NCBI RefSeq assembly: GCF_007990715.1
Contig: NZ_BJWY01000002.1
Span: 1 to 64,000, forward strand
Origin: Nocardia seriolae NBRC 15557
GTDB taxonomy: Bacteria; Actinomycetota; Actinomycetes; Mycobacteriales; Mycobacteriaceae
Direction of reading: 5' to 3'
DNA length: 64,000 nt
Shown: positions 50,043-58,398 of the stretch, piece by piece
How positions within the stretch are numbered: the first letter of the stretch is position 1
Layout of the letters: the number at the start of each line of letters is the position of its first letter
Notes under the pieces: generated by a model
Databases searched by the model: none
Told to the model about the DNA's origin: nothing
The model's input: the letters and a program-made list of their open reading frames with translations, nothing else
Made by a program: the position numbers and the translations under genes

Positions 50043-50499
50043 GGTGTCCACCATCGTGCTCAACCATCTCGGCACGCCCGCAGGGATTTTCGGGCCGGTC
50101 CGGCGCGGGACGGGACGGAATCCGGGGCGGCGGCGCGAGCTGTTCGTGCGGTGGCGCGACGATCTCGCCGCGCTGGCCGCGCACGCCACTGTGGTGTCGA
50201 AGGTGAGCGGGCTGATGATGCCGATCCTCGGGCATCCGGTGCCGAAGCGCGGCGAGCCGACACCGGTTCCGATACTGCTGGAACGGATTTCGCCGATGCG
50301 GGCGCACTCGCTCGACGTGTTCGGGGCGGATCGGCTGATCTGGGGCGCGAATTTCCCGGTGGACAAGCCGATTACGAGCATTCCGAACACGGTCGAGGCG
50401 GTGGCCACCGCGCTGGCAGGGCACGGGGCCGATGACAAGGCCGTCGAGCGTACTTTCCGCAGCAATTCCGAACGGGTGTACGGGATCGACGATCTCTGA
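50043..50499 (+). pseudogene. C-terminal fragment of an amidohydrolase-2 family enzyme
   Basis: From VSTIVLNHLGTPAGIFGPV onward the sequence matches the later half of TIM-barrel amidohydrolases: RWRDDLAALAAHATVVSKVSGL, then VFGADRLIWGANFPVDKPITSI with the metal-site Asn/Asp region, and FRSNSERVYGI at the end. The first half of the barrel, with the HxH metal ligands, is absent. The frame opens inside the neighbouring toxin remnant, so this is a truncated gene rather than a short enzyme. Confidence 0.75.
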
Positions 50500-50581
50500 T
50501 TCCCGGCTCCCGGGATTCGCATTCATCCGGGCGCGCGGATTTGCCTTTGCCGGAGGGTCGCTGTGGCTATCGTGATGCGCC

Positions 50582-51568
50582 ATGGAGCGGATCCTGCGGA
50601 TCGGAATGGGTTTCTGGGAGTCCCGGACCTTGCTCAGCGCCGTCGAACTCGGAGTGTTCACGGTGCTCGGGCATCGGCAATTGACCGCCGAGCAACTACG
50701 ACGCGAAATCGGCCTGCACCCGCGCGCGGCCCGCGACTTCTTCGACGCCCTGGTCGCCATGGACATGCTGCGGCGCACCGACGACCGCTACGCGAACACC
50801 GCCGACACCGCCACCTACCTGGACAGCACCGGCAGCGAGTACATCGGCGGCTTCCTGGAAATGGCCGCCGCCCGGCTGTACCCGTTCTGGGGCGGACTCA
50901 CCGAGGGCCTGCGCACCGGACTCCCGCAGAACGAGGCCGGGGACGGCGGCGACTTCTTCACCGCCCTCTACCGGGACCCGCAGCGCCTCTACGACTTTCA
51001 GCGCGCCATGACCGGCCTGTCGCTACCCAGCGCGCACGCCATCGCCGAGGTCTTCCCCTGGCACCGCTGGAAGACGGTGGCCGATATCGGCACCGCCCAG
51101 GGCGCGCTGCTGCGCACCGTCCTGGAAACCAACCCGCACCTGCACGGCACCGGCTTCGACCTGCCCGCCGTCGAACCGATCTTCACCGAATACAGTGCCC
51201 CCGTGGAGGACCGCAGCACCTTCCACCCCGGCGACTTCTTCACCGACCCCCTCCCGGAGGCCGACGTCCTGGTTTTGGGCCACATCCTCCACGACTGGGA
51301 CCTCCCCACCAAGCTCATGCTCCTGCGAAAAGCGCACGACGCCCTCCCCGACGGCGGCGCCATCCTCATCTACGAATCCCTCATAGACGACGACCGCCGC
51401 ACCAACCTGGGCGGCCTCCTGATGAGTCTCAACATGCTCATAGAAACCCCCGGTGGCTTCGACTACACCGCCGCCGACCTCCGAACCTGGCTCACCGACA
51501 CCGGCTTCCACGACCCGGTAACCGAGCACCTGATCGGCCCCGAATCCATGGTCTGGGCCCTGAAATAA
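50582..51568 (+). CDS. SAM-dependent O-methyltransferase (class I, AdoMet_MT/dimerisation type)
   Basis: A 328-residue methyltransferase of the small-molecule O-methyltransferase family. An N-terminal dimerisation/winged domain (SAVELGVFTVLGHRQLTAEQLRREIG) precedes the Rossmann fold: VADIGTAQGALLRTVLETNPHLHGTGFDLPAV, then GHILHDWDL with the catalytic-base His and ILIYESLIDDD. Such enzymes modify polyketides and other metabolites; the substrate is unknown. The start has no strong ribosome-binding site. It ends six bases from the convergent tetR gene. Confidence 0.9.
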   Translation: MERILRIGMGFWESRTLLSAVELGVFTVLGHRQLTAEQLRREIGLHPRAARDFFDALVAMDMLRRTDDRYANTADTATYLDSTGSEYIGGFLEMAAARLYPFWGGLTEGLRTGLPQNEAGDGGDFFTALYRDPQRLYDFQRAMTGLSLPSAHAIAEVFPWHRWKTVADIGTAQGALLRTVLETNPHLHGTGFDLPAVEPIFTEYSAPVEDRSTFHPGDFFTDPLPEADVLVLGHILHDWDLPTKLMLLRKAHDALPDGGAILIYESLIDDDRRTNLGGLLMSLNMLIETPGGFDYTAADLRTWLTDTGFHDPVTEHLIGPESMVWALK

Positions 51569-51574
51569 CCCGAA

Positions 51575-52300
51575 TCAGCCGGGGAATGCCAGGTACCGGG
51601 CACCGAGTAGGTCGGCGGTGTGGCTGACGTGGTCGATGATTCGGGGGGCGTCGGCGGTGACGGCGCCGGTGCGCCAGGCGGTCAGGAGTTCGATGAAGCC
51701 GCCCACGCCCATCAGGACGGCCATCCGGAGGTCGGATTCGTCGACGCCGGGGCGCAGGTAGGGGCGGGCGGTGGCGATGAGGAGATCGGTTGATTCGGTG
51801 AGGAGTTCGGTGCGGCGCTGCTCCAGGATGCGGCTACCGGCGTGGTCGCCGAACAGGATGCGAGCCGGGCCGTCGGTTTGCAGGGCGACCGCGCGAGCGA
51901 TGGCCAGGTGCAGAATTCCCAGGGCCGGGTGCTCGAGATTCTCGGCGACCACCCCCGAAAGTTCGGCCAGGACTTGGAAACCGACCCGGTCCCAGACCGC
52001 GCCGAGCAACTCGTCGCGATCGGCGAAGTGCTCGTAGAAGTAGCGGTCGTTGAGGCCCGCGCGGGTGCAGACGCCGCGCATGGTGACCGCGGCCCAGCCG
52101 TGCTCGAGCCAGATGTCCAGGGCCGCCGCGAGCAGGCGTTCACGGCGTTCGGCGCGGCGTTCCGCCTGGGTGCGGCCGCCCCAGGTGCCGCTGCGCCGGG
52201 ACGGCTCCGCCGGGGCCTGCACGGTCGACTCCACCCCTGCGGGCGCAGTGGATTTCGCCGGTGTGGGAACGTTCACCGCCTCCTGTGCGCGCACGCTCAT
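51575..52300 (-). CDS. TetR-family transcriptional regulator
   Basis: A 241-residue repressor. A disordered N-terminus rich in Ala/Pro/Thr precedes the HTH region RRERLLAAALDIWLEHGWAAVTMRGVCTRAGLNDRYFYEHFADRDELL (about residues 52-100), then an all-helical ligand domain. TATTTT seven bases before the ATG and no ribosome-binding site suggest a leaderless transcript. It is divergent from the SDR-BVMO cassette, with an 18-base palindrome between them, so it probably controls that cassette. Confidence 0.9.
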   Translation of the reverse strand: MSVRAQEAVNVPTPAKSTAPAGVESTVQAPAEPSRRSGTWGGRTQAERRAERRERLLAAALDIWLEHGWAAVTMRGVCTRAGLNDRYFYEHFADRDELLGAVWDRVGFQVLAELSGVVAENLEHPALGILHLAIARAVALQTDGPARILFGDHAGSRILEQRRTELLTESTDLLIATARPYLRPGVDESDLRMAVLMGVGGFIELLTAWRTGAVTADAPRIIDHVSHTADLLGARYLAFPG

Positions 52301-52350
52301 AGTTGACAAAATAGCGCACCGGGAGCCTAATTGGTGGCAGGTGCGGCCAG

Positions 52351-52368
52351 TGGTGGCATACGCCACCA
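52351..52368. promoter_or_regulatory. TetR operator candidate
   Basis: TGGTGGC-ATAC-GCCACCA is a perfect 7+7 inverted repeat between the divergent tetR and SDR genes, 36 bases before the SDR start. Confidence 0.55.
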
Positions 52369-52404
52369 GTTGACTGCCCGGATGGCACGGCCCCGGGAGT
52401 TTCC

Positions 52405-53241
52405 ATGCGACTCAATCCTTTCGGCGGATCCCGCCGCACACAGCAGGCGGACGCGGTGGTGACCGGCGCGGGCAGCGGGATCGGGCGGGGGTTCGCGCTC
52501 GAGATAGGCAAGCGGGGTGGACGGGTCGTCTGCTCCGACATCGATGCCGAGCGCGCCCGCGAGACCGTCGAAATGGTCAGCGACGCAGGGGGAAAGGCAT
52601 TCGACGCGGTGTGCGACGTGTCCAGCCTGGAGCAGGTGACGACGCTGGCGAACACCGCCGAGGAGTGGTTCGGCAAGAGCCCGGACCTGGTCGTCAACAA
52701 TGCGGGCATCGGGCGTGGCGGCACCCTCATCGGCGAAACCCCGCCCGCCGAATGGCATCAGGTGCTCGACATCAATCTGTGGGGCGTCATCCACGGCTGC
52801 CACGTCTTCACGCCCCGGCTGCGCGGGGCCGGGCACGGGTCGATCGTGAACGTCGCCTCCGCTGCGGCGTTCGGCTCCGCGCCGCGCATGGCCGCCTACA
52901 ACGTGAGCAAGGCGGGCGTGCTGGCGCTGTCGGAGACCCTCGCCGCCGAGCTGTCCGGCACCGGCGTCACCGTCACCGTGCTGTGCCCGACCGGCGTGAG
53001 AACCAACATCCTGGAAGGCGTTTCGATCGGCGACGAGAACCTCCAGCGCTGGGGCGACCGCCTGCTGCGCTGGACCGGACGCCCGCCCGCCGCCATCGCC
53101 CGCACCACCCTCGACGCCGTGGACCGCGGCCAGCTCTACGTGGTCCCGCAGATCGAGGCCAAGGCCATCTGGCAGTCCAAGCGACTGCTGCCCGACACCT
53201 ACACCCGCGCCGCCGGACTGCTGGAGCGGCTGGTGCGGTAG
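52405..53241 (+). CDS. short-chain dehydrogenase/reductase
   Basis: A 278-residue SDR. Cofactor motif VVTGAGSGIGRGFALEI (TGxxxGxG), then Asp in CSDID at the end of beta-2 suggesting NAD preference, NNAGIGRGG, and the catalytic Ser-Tyr-Lys in NVASAAAFGSAPRMAAYNVSKAG. A C-terminal extension follows. GGGAG before the ATG supports the start. First gene of a four-gene plus-strand cassette with a ferritin-like protein, a half-BVMO and a BVMO. Substrate unknown; oxidation or reduction of a lipid-type alcohol or ketone is plausible. Confidence 0.92.
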   Translation: MRLNPFGGSRRTQQADAVVTGAGSGIGRGFALEIGKRGGRVVCSDIDAERARETVEMVSDAGGKAFDAVCDVSSLEQVTTLANTAEEWFGKSPDLVVNNAGIGRGGTLIGETPPAEWHQVLDINLWGVIHGCHVFTPRLRGAGHGSIVNVASAAAFGSAPRMAAYNVSKAGVLALSETLAAELSGTGVTVTVLCPTGVRTNILEGVSIGDENLQRWGDRLLRWTGRPPAAIARTTLDAVDRGQLYVVPQIEAKAIWQSKRLLPDTYTRAAGLLERLVR

Positions 53242-53262
53242 CCACACCCGAGGAGTTGAACA

Positions 53263-54186
53263 ATGGCGTTCACGTATTCCGACATGCTCACCGTCATCCA
53301 GGATCGGCAGTGGGCGCTGGCCGACATCGACTGGGACGCACCGGGAGCCGAGCTCATCACCGATGAGCAACGCCCCGCGCTGGCGAAATTCATGGCCGAT
53401 CTGGTGTGGATCGAACACGTGGGCGCGCGCGGCTTCGCAGCGCTCACGCTCCGCGCGCCGGACGGGCCGCTCAAGGAGATCTACCGGTACTTCCACGCCG
53501 AGGAGCAGAAGCACGCCAATGCGGAACTGGCCTTGATGCGACGCTGGGGCATGCTCGACGGGGACGCAATGCCCCTGCCCAACAAGAACATTCGGCTGGC
53601 CATCCAGTGGCTGGACAAGTACGGGGACAATCTGACCCTGCCGGTGCTCGGTACCGTCATCCCCTCGCTGGAGTGCGCACTGGACGGTGCGCTGGTCAAA
53701 TTCCTCCTGGACGAAGTCCGAGACCCGCTGTGCCACGAGGTGTTCCGGCACATCAACAGCGACGAATCGCGGCATCTGGCCGTTGGCTTCCAGGTACTCG
53801 AGCAACTCGGCGCGGGGCCCATGCGGCGGCTGGCGATCGAATCGGCGGGCTACGCACTGCGGCCCACAATCCTGATGGGCGCGCTGCTGTACACGCCACT
53901 GCTGTCGCGCATGTCCACCAACATCATGGCGATGGGGCTGGACGAGGAGAAGCTCTGGAATGCCGTGCGCCGCTACGAGAAAGCCGGTGAACGCAGCCCG
54001 GACATCAAGCGCGTACCGCTCTACCACGTGGTCCGGCTGCACGGCAGGGCCACCATCAATCGCTTGCAGCCGATCCAGGGCATCAACGACACCCTGAACA
54101 AGGCCATCGACCGCTTCCCGGTCCGCGTCCTACGCCGCACCCCGTCCTGGTCCAAGGCCCTGACCTACGAGCCGGTGGCGAAATGA
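53263..54186 (+). CDS. ferritin-like diiron protein
   Basis: A 307-residue helical protein with two diiron-type ExxH motifs, YFHAEEQKHANAE (about residues 77-89) and INSDESRHLAVG (about 166-177). Further Glu in VWIEHVGARG and PSLECALDG complete a four-helix metal site. This arrangement is typical of ferritin-like oxidases/oxygenases. It starts 21 bases after the SDR and overlaps the next gene by four bases, so its role is tied to the cassette. The exact reaction is unknown; O2-dependent chemistry is inferred. Confidence 0.8.
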   Translation: MAFTYSDMLTVIQDRQWALADIDWDAPGAELITDEQRPALAKFMADLVWIEHVGARGFAALTLRAPDGPLKEIYRYFHAEEQKHANAELALMRRWGMLDGDAMPLPNKNIRLAIQWLDKYGDNLTLPVLGTVIPSLECALDGALVKFLLDEVRDPLCHEVFRHINSDESRHLAVGFQVLEQLGAGPMRRLAIESAGYALRPTILMGALLYTPLLSRMSTNIMAMGLDEEKLWNAVRRYEKAGERSPDIKRVPLYHVVRLHGRATINRLQPIQGINDTLNKAIDRFPVRVLRRTPSWSKALTYEPVAK

Positions 54187-54827
54187 CCGCCCCACTCCGC
54201 CGCGAGTCCGGCCGGAACCGCGAAACCTACACCGGCCCCACCGTGCACTGCACCCACTGGCGTGACCAGCACGAACTCGACCGCCTGCACGTTGCGGTCA
54301 TCGGCGGCGGCACCGCGTTGGCCCGAGTGGTCCCGCCGGTCGTCGACCAGGCCCGCCGGGTGACCGTATTCCAGCACGACCCCATCTGGATCCTGCCCAC
54401 CCCGCCGCTCCCAGGATTGCCACTCCTGCTGCGCCGGTTGCCCTCCGACCTACTGGGGTCGCTGCCCGGGTCGTCGGCGCCGCCCTTCCCCGGAGACCAC
54501 CCCGGCCCGTCGCGTCCGGATATCGGACTCGTGCTGCGCGGGGTTCCCGGGGCAGGGCTGGTTCGGTGGTGTGCGCGGCAGGCGCTACGGCGGTCGGCGG
54601 CGGCGAATCTGCGGGCGCAGGTGGGGGATTCGTGGGAGCGCAGGCAGCTCACGCCCGATCACTCGGCCGAGGTGCGGGTGCACAGCCGGTACTACCGGTC
54701 GCTGCGGCAGCCCAATTGCACGCTCATCAGCTGGCCCGTCGCCCGGCTCGCTCCACTCGGGGTTCGCACCGTGGACGGGGTCGAGCATCGGGTGGACTGC
54801 ATCATCTACGCGGAGGACGCATCGTGA
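54183..54827 (+). CDS. truncated flavin-monooxygenase-like protein (half-BVMO)
   Basis: A 214-residue protein resembling only the NADPH-binding and later part of a Baeyer-Villiger monooxygenase: HVAVIGGGTALARVVPPVV, RRVTVFQHDPIWILPTPP, LRAQVGDSWERRQLTPDHS and GVRTVDGVEHRVDCIIYAED align in order with the adjacent full BVMO. The N-terminal FAD-binding Rossmann fold is missing, and GGGTAL lacks the Ser/Ala of working sites. Four-base overlaps on both sides (ATGA and GTGA) argue it is still translated. It may be a regulatory partner or a degenerating duplicate. Confidence 0.7.
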   Translation: MTAPLRRESGRNRETYTGPTVHCTHWRDQHELDRLHVAVIGGGTALARVVPPVVDQARRVTVFQHDPIWILPTPPLPGLPLLLRRLPSDLLGSLPGSSAPPFPGDHPGPSRPDIGLVLRGVPGAGLVRWCARQALRRSAAANLRAQVGDSWERRQLTPDHSAEVRVHSRYYRSLRQPNCTLISWPVARLAPLGVRTVDGVEHRVDCIIYAEDAS

Positions 54828-56362
54828 CAAATACCGTCGTGAACCACGAAATCGTCATTGTGGGCGCGGGATTCTCGGGCATCGGGACCGCGATCGCGCT
54901 GCGCAAGGCCGGATTCGACGATTTCATCATGATCGACGAGGCGGACGGGGTGGGTGGGACCCGGCATTGGAACACCTATCCCGGTATCGCGGTGGATATT
55001 CCGTCGTTCAGCTATCAGTACTCGTTCGAGCAGCAGCGGTCCTGGTCACGGGTGTACGCACCGGGGCGGGAGTTGAAGGCGTATGCCGAGCGGTGCGTGC
55101 AGAAGTACGGGCTGCGGCCGCGAATCCGGTTCGGCACCACCATTACCCGCGCCGATTTCGACGACGCCCTGCATCGGTGGCGGGTGCGCACCGCGGACGG
55201 CGACGAGCTCACCTGCCGGTATCTGATCGGCGCGACCGGCGTGCTGACCCGGCCGAAGCTGCCGGAGATTCCCGGCGCGGAACGGTTCCGGGGGCTCACC
55301 ATGCACACCGCGCGCTGGGATCACGGGATCGATCTGCGCGGCAAGCGGGTCGGCATCATCGGCACCGGGGCCTCGGCCATCCAGATCATTCCCTCGATCG
55401 CCCCGGACGTGGCGAAACTTGTCGTCTTCCAGCGCACTCCGATCTGGTGCCTGCCCCGGCCGGACGCGCCCATGCCGCCCGCGGTGCGCGCGCTCATGCG
55501 GCTGCCGGGCGGGCAGTTCCTCACCCGGTGGCTGAGCCAGGCGTTCGTGGAGCTCACCTTCCCGTTCTCGGCCCACTATTACAAGGTGGTGCCGATGGCG
55601 AAGCTGGGTGAGCGCACGGGACTGGCACACCTGCGCGACCAGGTGAAGGACCCCGTCACCCGCGAAAAGCTCACGCCCGCATACGCGCTGGGCTGCAAGC
55701 GCACGTCGTTCTCCAACGACTATCTGAAGACCTTCAACCGCGAGAACGTCACCCTGGAAACCGATCCCATCACCGAGATCACCGCCAGCGGCCTGCGCAC
55801 CACCGGCCGCCACCACCAGGTCGACGTGCTCATCATGGCCACCGGCTTCAAGGTCATGGAATCCGGCAATATGCCCACCTTCGACCTGCACGGCAGCGGC
55901 GGCATCCGCCTCGAGGACTGGTGGGACACCCACCGCCTGCAAGCCTACGAGGGCGTCAGCGTGCCCGGCTTCCCCAACTTCTTCACCATCATCGGCCCCT
56001 ACGGCTACAACGGCGCGTCCTACTTCACCCTCATCGAAATGCAGACCACCCACATCCTGCGCCTGCTCCGCAATGCCCGCCGCCGCGCCGCCACCCGCAT
56101 CGAGGTAACCCCCGAAGCGAATGACCGCTACTTCCACGAAATGCTGTCCCGCCGCGGCACCCAGGTCTTCTGGCAGGACAGCTGCGCGCTGGCCAACTCG
56201 TACTACTTCGACAAGAACGGCGACGTCCCGCTGCGCGCCATGAGTACCCCCGAAGCCGCATGGCGCGCAGCCCATTTCGATCTGAACGACTACACCTTCG
56301 CCGCCCCGGCCGAGGCGGCGACGACGGTCGGAACCGGTGATGCGGTCAGCTCCGTCGGGTAG
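54824..56362 (+). CDS. Baeyer-Villiger-type flavin monooxygenase
   Basis: A 512-residue class-B flavoprotein monooxygenase that inserts oxygen into ketones using NADPH and O2. FAD motif VIVGAGFSGIGTAIAL, the BVMO fingerprint FRGLTMHTARWDHG, NADPH motif VGIIGTGASAIQI and the late ATGFKVMES are all in place. The GTG start overlaps the half-BVMO stop, with GGAGG seven bases upstream. It resembles mycobacterial EthA/MymA-type enzymes. Its last 73 bases overlap, antisense, the end of the zincin gene. Confidence 0.94.
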   Translation: MTNTVVNHEIVIVGAGFSGIGTAIALRKAGFDDFIMIDEADGVGGTRHWNTYPGIAVDIPSFSYQYSFEQQRSWSRVYAPGRELKAYAERCVQKYGLRPRIRFGTTITRADFDDALHRWRVRTADGDELTCRYLIGATGVLTRPKLPEIPGAERFRGLTMHTARWDHGIDLRGKRVGIIGTGASAIQIIPSIAPDVAKLVVFQRTPIWCLPRPDAPMPPAVRALMRLPGGQFLTRWLSQAFVELTFPFSAHYYKVVPMAKLGERTGLAHLRDQVKDPVTREKLTPAYALGCKRTSFSNDYLKTFNRENVTLETDPITEITASGLRTTGRHHQVDVLIMATGFKVMESGNMPTFDLHGSGGIRLEDWWDTHRLQAYEGVSVPGFPNFFTIIGPYGYNGASYFTLIEMQTTHILRLLRNARRRAATRIEVTPEANDRYFHEMLSRRGTQVFWQDSCALANSYYFDKNGDVPLRAMSTPEAAWRAAHFDLNDYTFAAPAEAATTVGTGDAVSSVG

Positions 56363-57129
56363 AGGCGCTGCGCGAATTTGCCGTCCTGATCGTCGATATC
56401 GAGACCGCCGGGCACGGCGAGGCCGTCGCGCATGATGATTCCCGGCAGCTGGTAGCACATGATCGACTGGGTGTCGGACGGGGTCGTGATGAGTTCGACG
56501 TCTTCCAGCGGGGTCAGCACCTGGGCGCGGGTGACCTCCGGGGGCCATCCGATCACCTCCTGGAAGTACCTGATGGCCTTGTCCGAGTCGATGCGCGCGA
56601 CGATCTCACGACGCATGTGCTCGTGCGGGAATCCCAGGGTGTGGCCGGTTTCGTGGCGGACGACGCGCTTGTACTCGCTCTCCGGGGTCTGCATGGAGAA
56701 GGACTCCAGGTTCATGGTCGGCTGGTCGGCATCGATCGACATGATGTCGGTGCCCACGTAGGACCAATAGCCGTCATTGGGGACCCGCGCGATGCGGACT
56801 TCGGCGTCGTGGCCGTGGCTTTCGGAGAACTGGATGTTCGCGCCCGGCGACCAGGCGTTCATATGGCTGAGGATGCGGTTCTTCAGCGCGGTGTCCTTGG
56901 TGTCGAGGAACCGGACCCCGAGATGGACGCCGCCGCTGTGCCAGTACTTCGTAACCATCGCGGCGATGAACGCCTTGTCGACCTTTCCCGGTGCGACCAG
57001 CCCGGCCACGGGGCGCACATAGGGCCGGTTGGCGGGGTTTATCTCCACCGCGGTGGCCGCGGCCCCGAACAGGCTGCCCTCCGGGAGGCTCTTCGGTGTG
57101 CAGACGGTGATGGCGTGGTTGGTGTTCAT
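56290..57129 (-). CDS. zinc metalloprotease of the metzincin type
   Basis: A 279-residue protease with the extended zinc motif HETGHTLGFPHEH (His159, Glu160, His163, His169) and a Met-turn SIMCYQLP (Met224). These mark an astacin/serralysin-like metzincin. No signal peptide is visible at MNTNHAITVC. AAAGGA seven bases before the ATG supports the start. It is the last gene of a four-hydrolase minus-strand island, 11 bases after the MBL gene. Target unknown; the lack of a signal suggests an intracellular target or an unusual export route. Confidence 0.85.
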   Translation of the reverse strand: MNTNHAITVCTPKSLPEGSLFGAAATAVEINPANRPYVRPVAGLVAPGKVDKAFIAAMVTKYWHSGGVHLGVRFLDTKDTALKNRILSHMNAWSPGANIQFSESHGHDAEVRIARVPNDGYWSYVGTDIMSIDADQPTMNLESFSMQTPESEYKRVVRHETGHTLGFPHEHMRREIVARIDSDKAIRYFQEVIGWPPEVTRAQVLTPLEDVELITTPSDTQSIMCYQLPGIIMRDGLAVPGGLDIDDQDGKFAQRLYPTELTASPVPTVVAASAGAAKV

Positions 57130-57140
57130 TGTGTTTCCTT

Positions 57141-58391
57141 TCAGGCAGTCAAGGTGACTTCGGTCCAGAGATCGCCGTGCACGGCGACGCTGCCGGGTAC
57201 GGCACGGGGCGGCTCGTCGGCCCTGATCACGGTGTGGTGATGGTTGCGGAGCGCGTTGAGCAGCGATTGCTTCGGAATCGTGCGCGCCCATCGCTCGACG
57301 AGACCGAACGGAACCATGGCGTATCCCTTTGTCTTCCAGTCCGTTTCGACGAACTCCCGCGGCGTGGCATTGTGCGAGCCGTGATGTCCGACCTTGTAGA
57401 AGGCCAGGTCGGACAGAAGCGCGGCATTGTGGGCGTCGGCCAGCACGTGATCCCATGCGCCCTGTTGCGCGTCACCGGGGAACAGCAGGCGCGTTCCGGA
57501 GATATCGAGGACGAAGAAGACGCTGGTGTTGTTGACCGCGTTCTCCAGAATCGCGGCGGCGCGCAGCAGCCGGTCCTCGTGGTCGAGCAGTTCTTCCAGT
57601 TTCAGCTGATCCTTGGCCTGGGTCAGCTCGAGCGGCAGGCCATCCTGGGCGAAGTAGCGCGGGTTGAACAGATTCGCCGGCTTGTCACAGGTTTCGGCGG
57701 ATTCGGGGGACGCCACCGCGCGCACGACCGGCCAGGTCTGCTTCGCGGGCGGATTCATGCGCGCCAGGAATCGCTCATCGCGCGGAGGTCCGAGGATGTG
57801 CGCGACCAGACCAACCCGCTCCACCTCGATCGTGTTGTCGGCCTTGTCTTTTCCGGGCAGGTACCGGACCCGGTGGGCCGAGGCGAAGCCCTTCTTGTTG
57901 CGCCCCAGCAGCCGATCGGTCGCTGCCGCATTGCCCTGGGAGTTCACGGCGAAATCGAGGGCCTGTTCGACGCTCGCCGACAGACCGTTGCCGAGTTTGC
58001 CGATGAGCGCGGCCAGCCCGTCGGCCGCATCGGCCTGCCCGCCGCGAATCCGCCGGGCGTCCGCGTCGTCGGGGTCTTCGACGAACGGCACCCACACCTC
58101 GTCCACCGCCACGCCTGCCCATTCGTCGCAGGCGAAGCCCGAGATGTGGTCCGCGTGATGATGGGTGGCGACGATGACATCGAGATGCGGGTGGTGATCG
58201 GCCGCTGCCGCGGTGAGGTCGGCGATGATGGCCTGCACGGATTCCCGGATCGGGCGTACCCGGCCCTGACTGTGCACGCCGCAGTCGACCAGCATCCGCC
58301 AGGTCTGGTCCGCGTGGCGAACCGTCACGGTGAAGGCGTCGCCGAATCCGACGTTGTACATTCGGACGGCAATCGTTGTGGGGGTTGACAT
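57141..58391 (-). CDS. ComEC-like metallo-beta-lactamase-fold hydrolase
   Basis: A 416-residue MBL-fold enzyme without membrane domains. The metal motif is VIVATHHHADHISG (His77, His79, Asp81, His82). Later ligands are in LLFPGDAQQGAWDH and FYKVGHHGSHNATP. The VGHHGSHN form is typical of the ComEC/Rec2 MBL domain, often nuclease or phosphodiesterase-like. An insert of about 150 residues between the metal motifs is unusual. It starts seven bases after the peptidase stop. Substrate unknown. Confidence 0.87.
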   Translation of the reverse strand: MSTPTTIAVRMYNVGFGDAFTVTVRHADQTWRMLVDCGVHSQGRVRPIRESVQAIIADLTAAAADHHPHLDVIVATHHHADHISGFACDEWAGVAVDEVWVPFVEDPDDADARRIRGGQADAADGLAALIGKLGNGLSASVEQALDFAVNSQGNAAATDRLLGRNKKGFASAHRVRYLPGKDKADNTIEVERVGLVAHILGPPRDERFLARMNPPAKQTWPVVRAVASPESAETCDKPANLFNPRYFAQDGLPLELTQAKDQLKLEELLDHEDRLLRAAAILENAVNNTSVFFVLDISGTRLLFPGDAQQGAWDHVLADAHNAALLSDLAFYKVGHHGSHNATPREFVETDWKTKGYAMVPFGLVERWARTIPKQSLLNALRNHHHTVIRADEPPRAVPGSVAVHGDLWTEVTLTA

Positions 58392-58398
58392 TTCGCAC

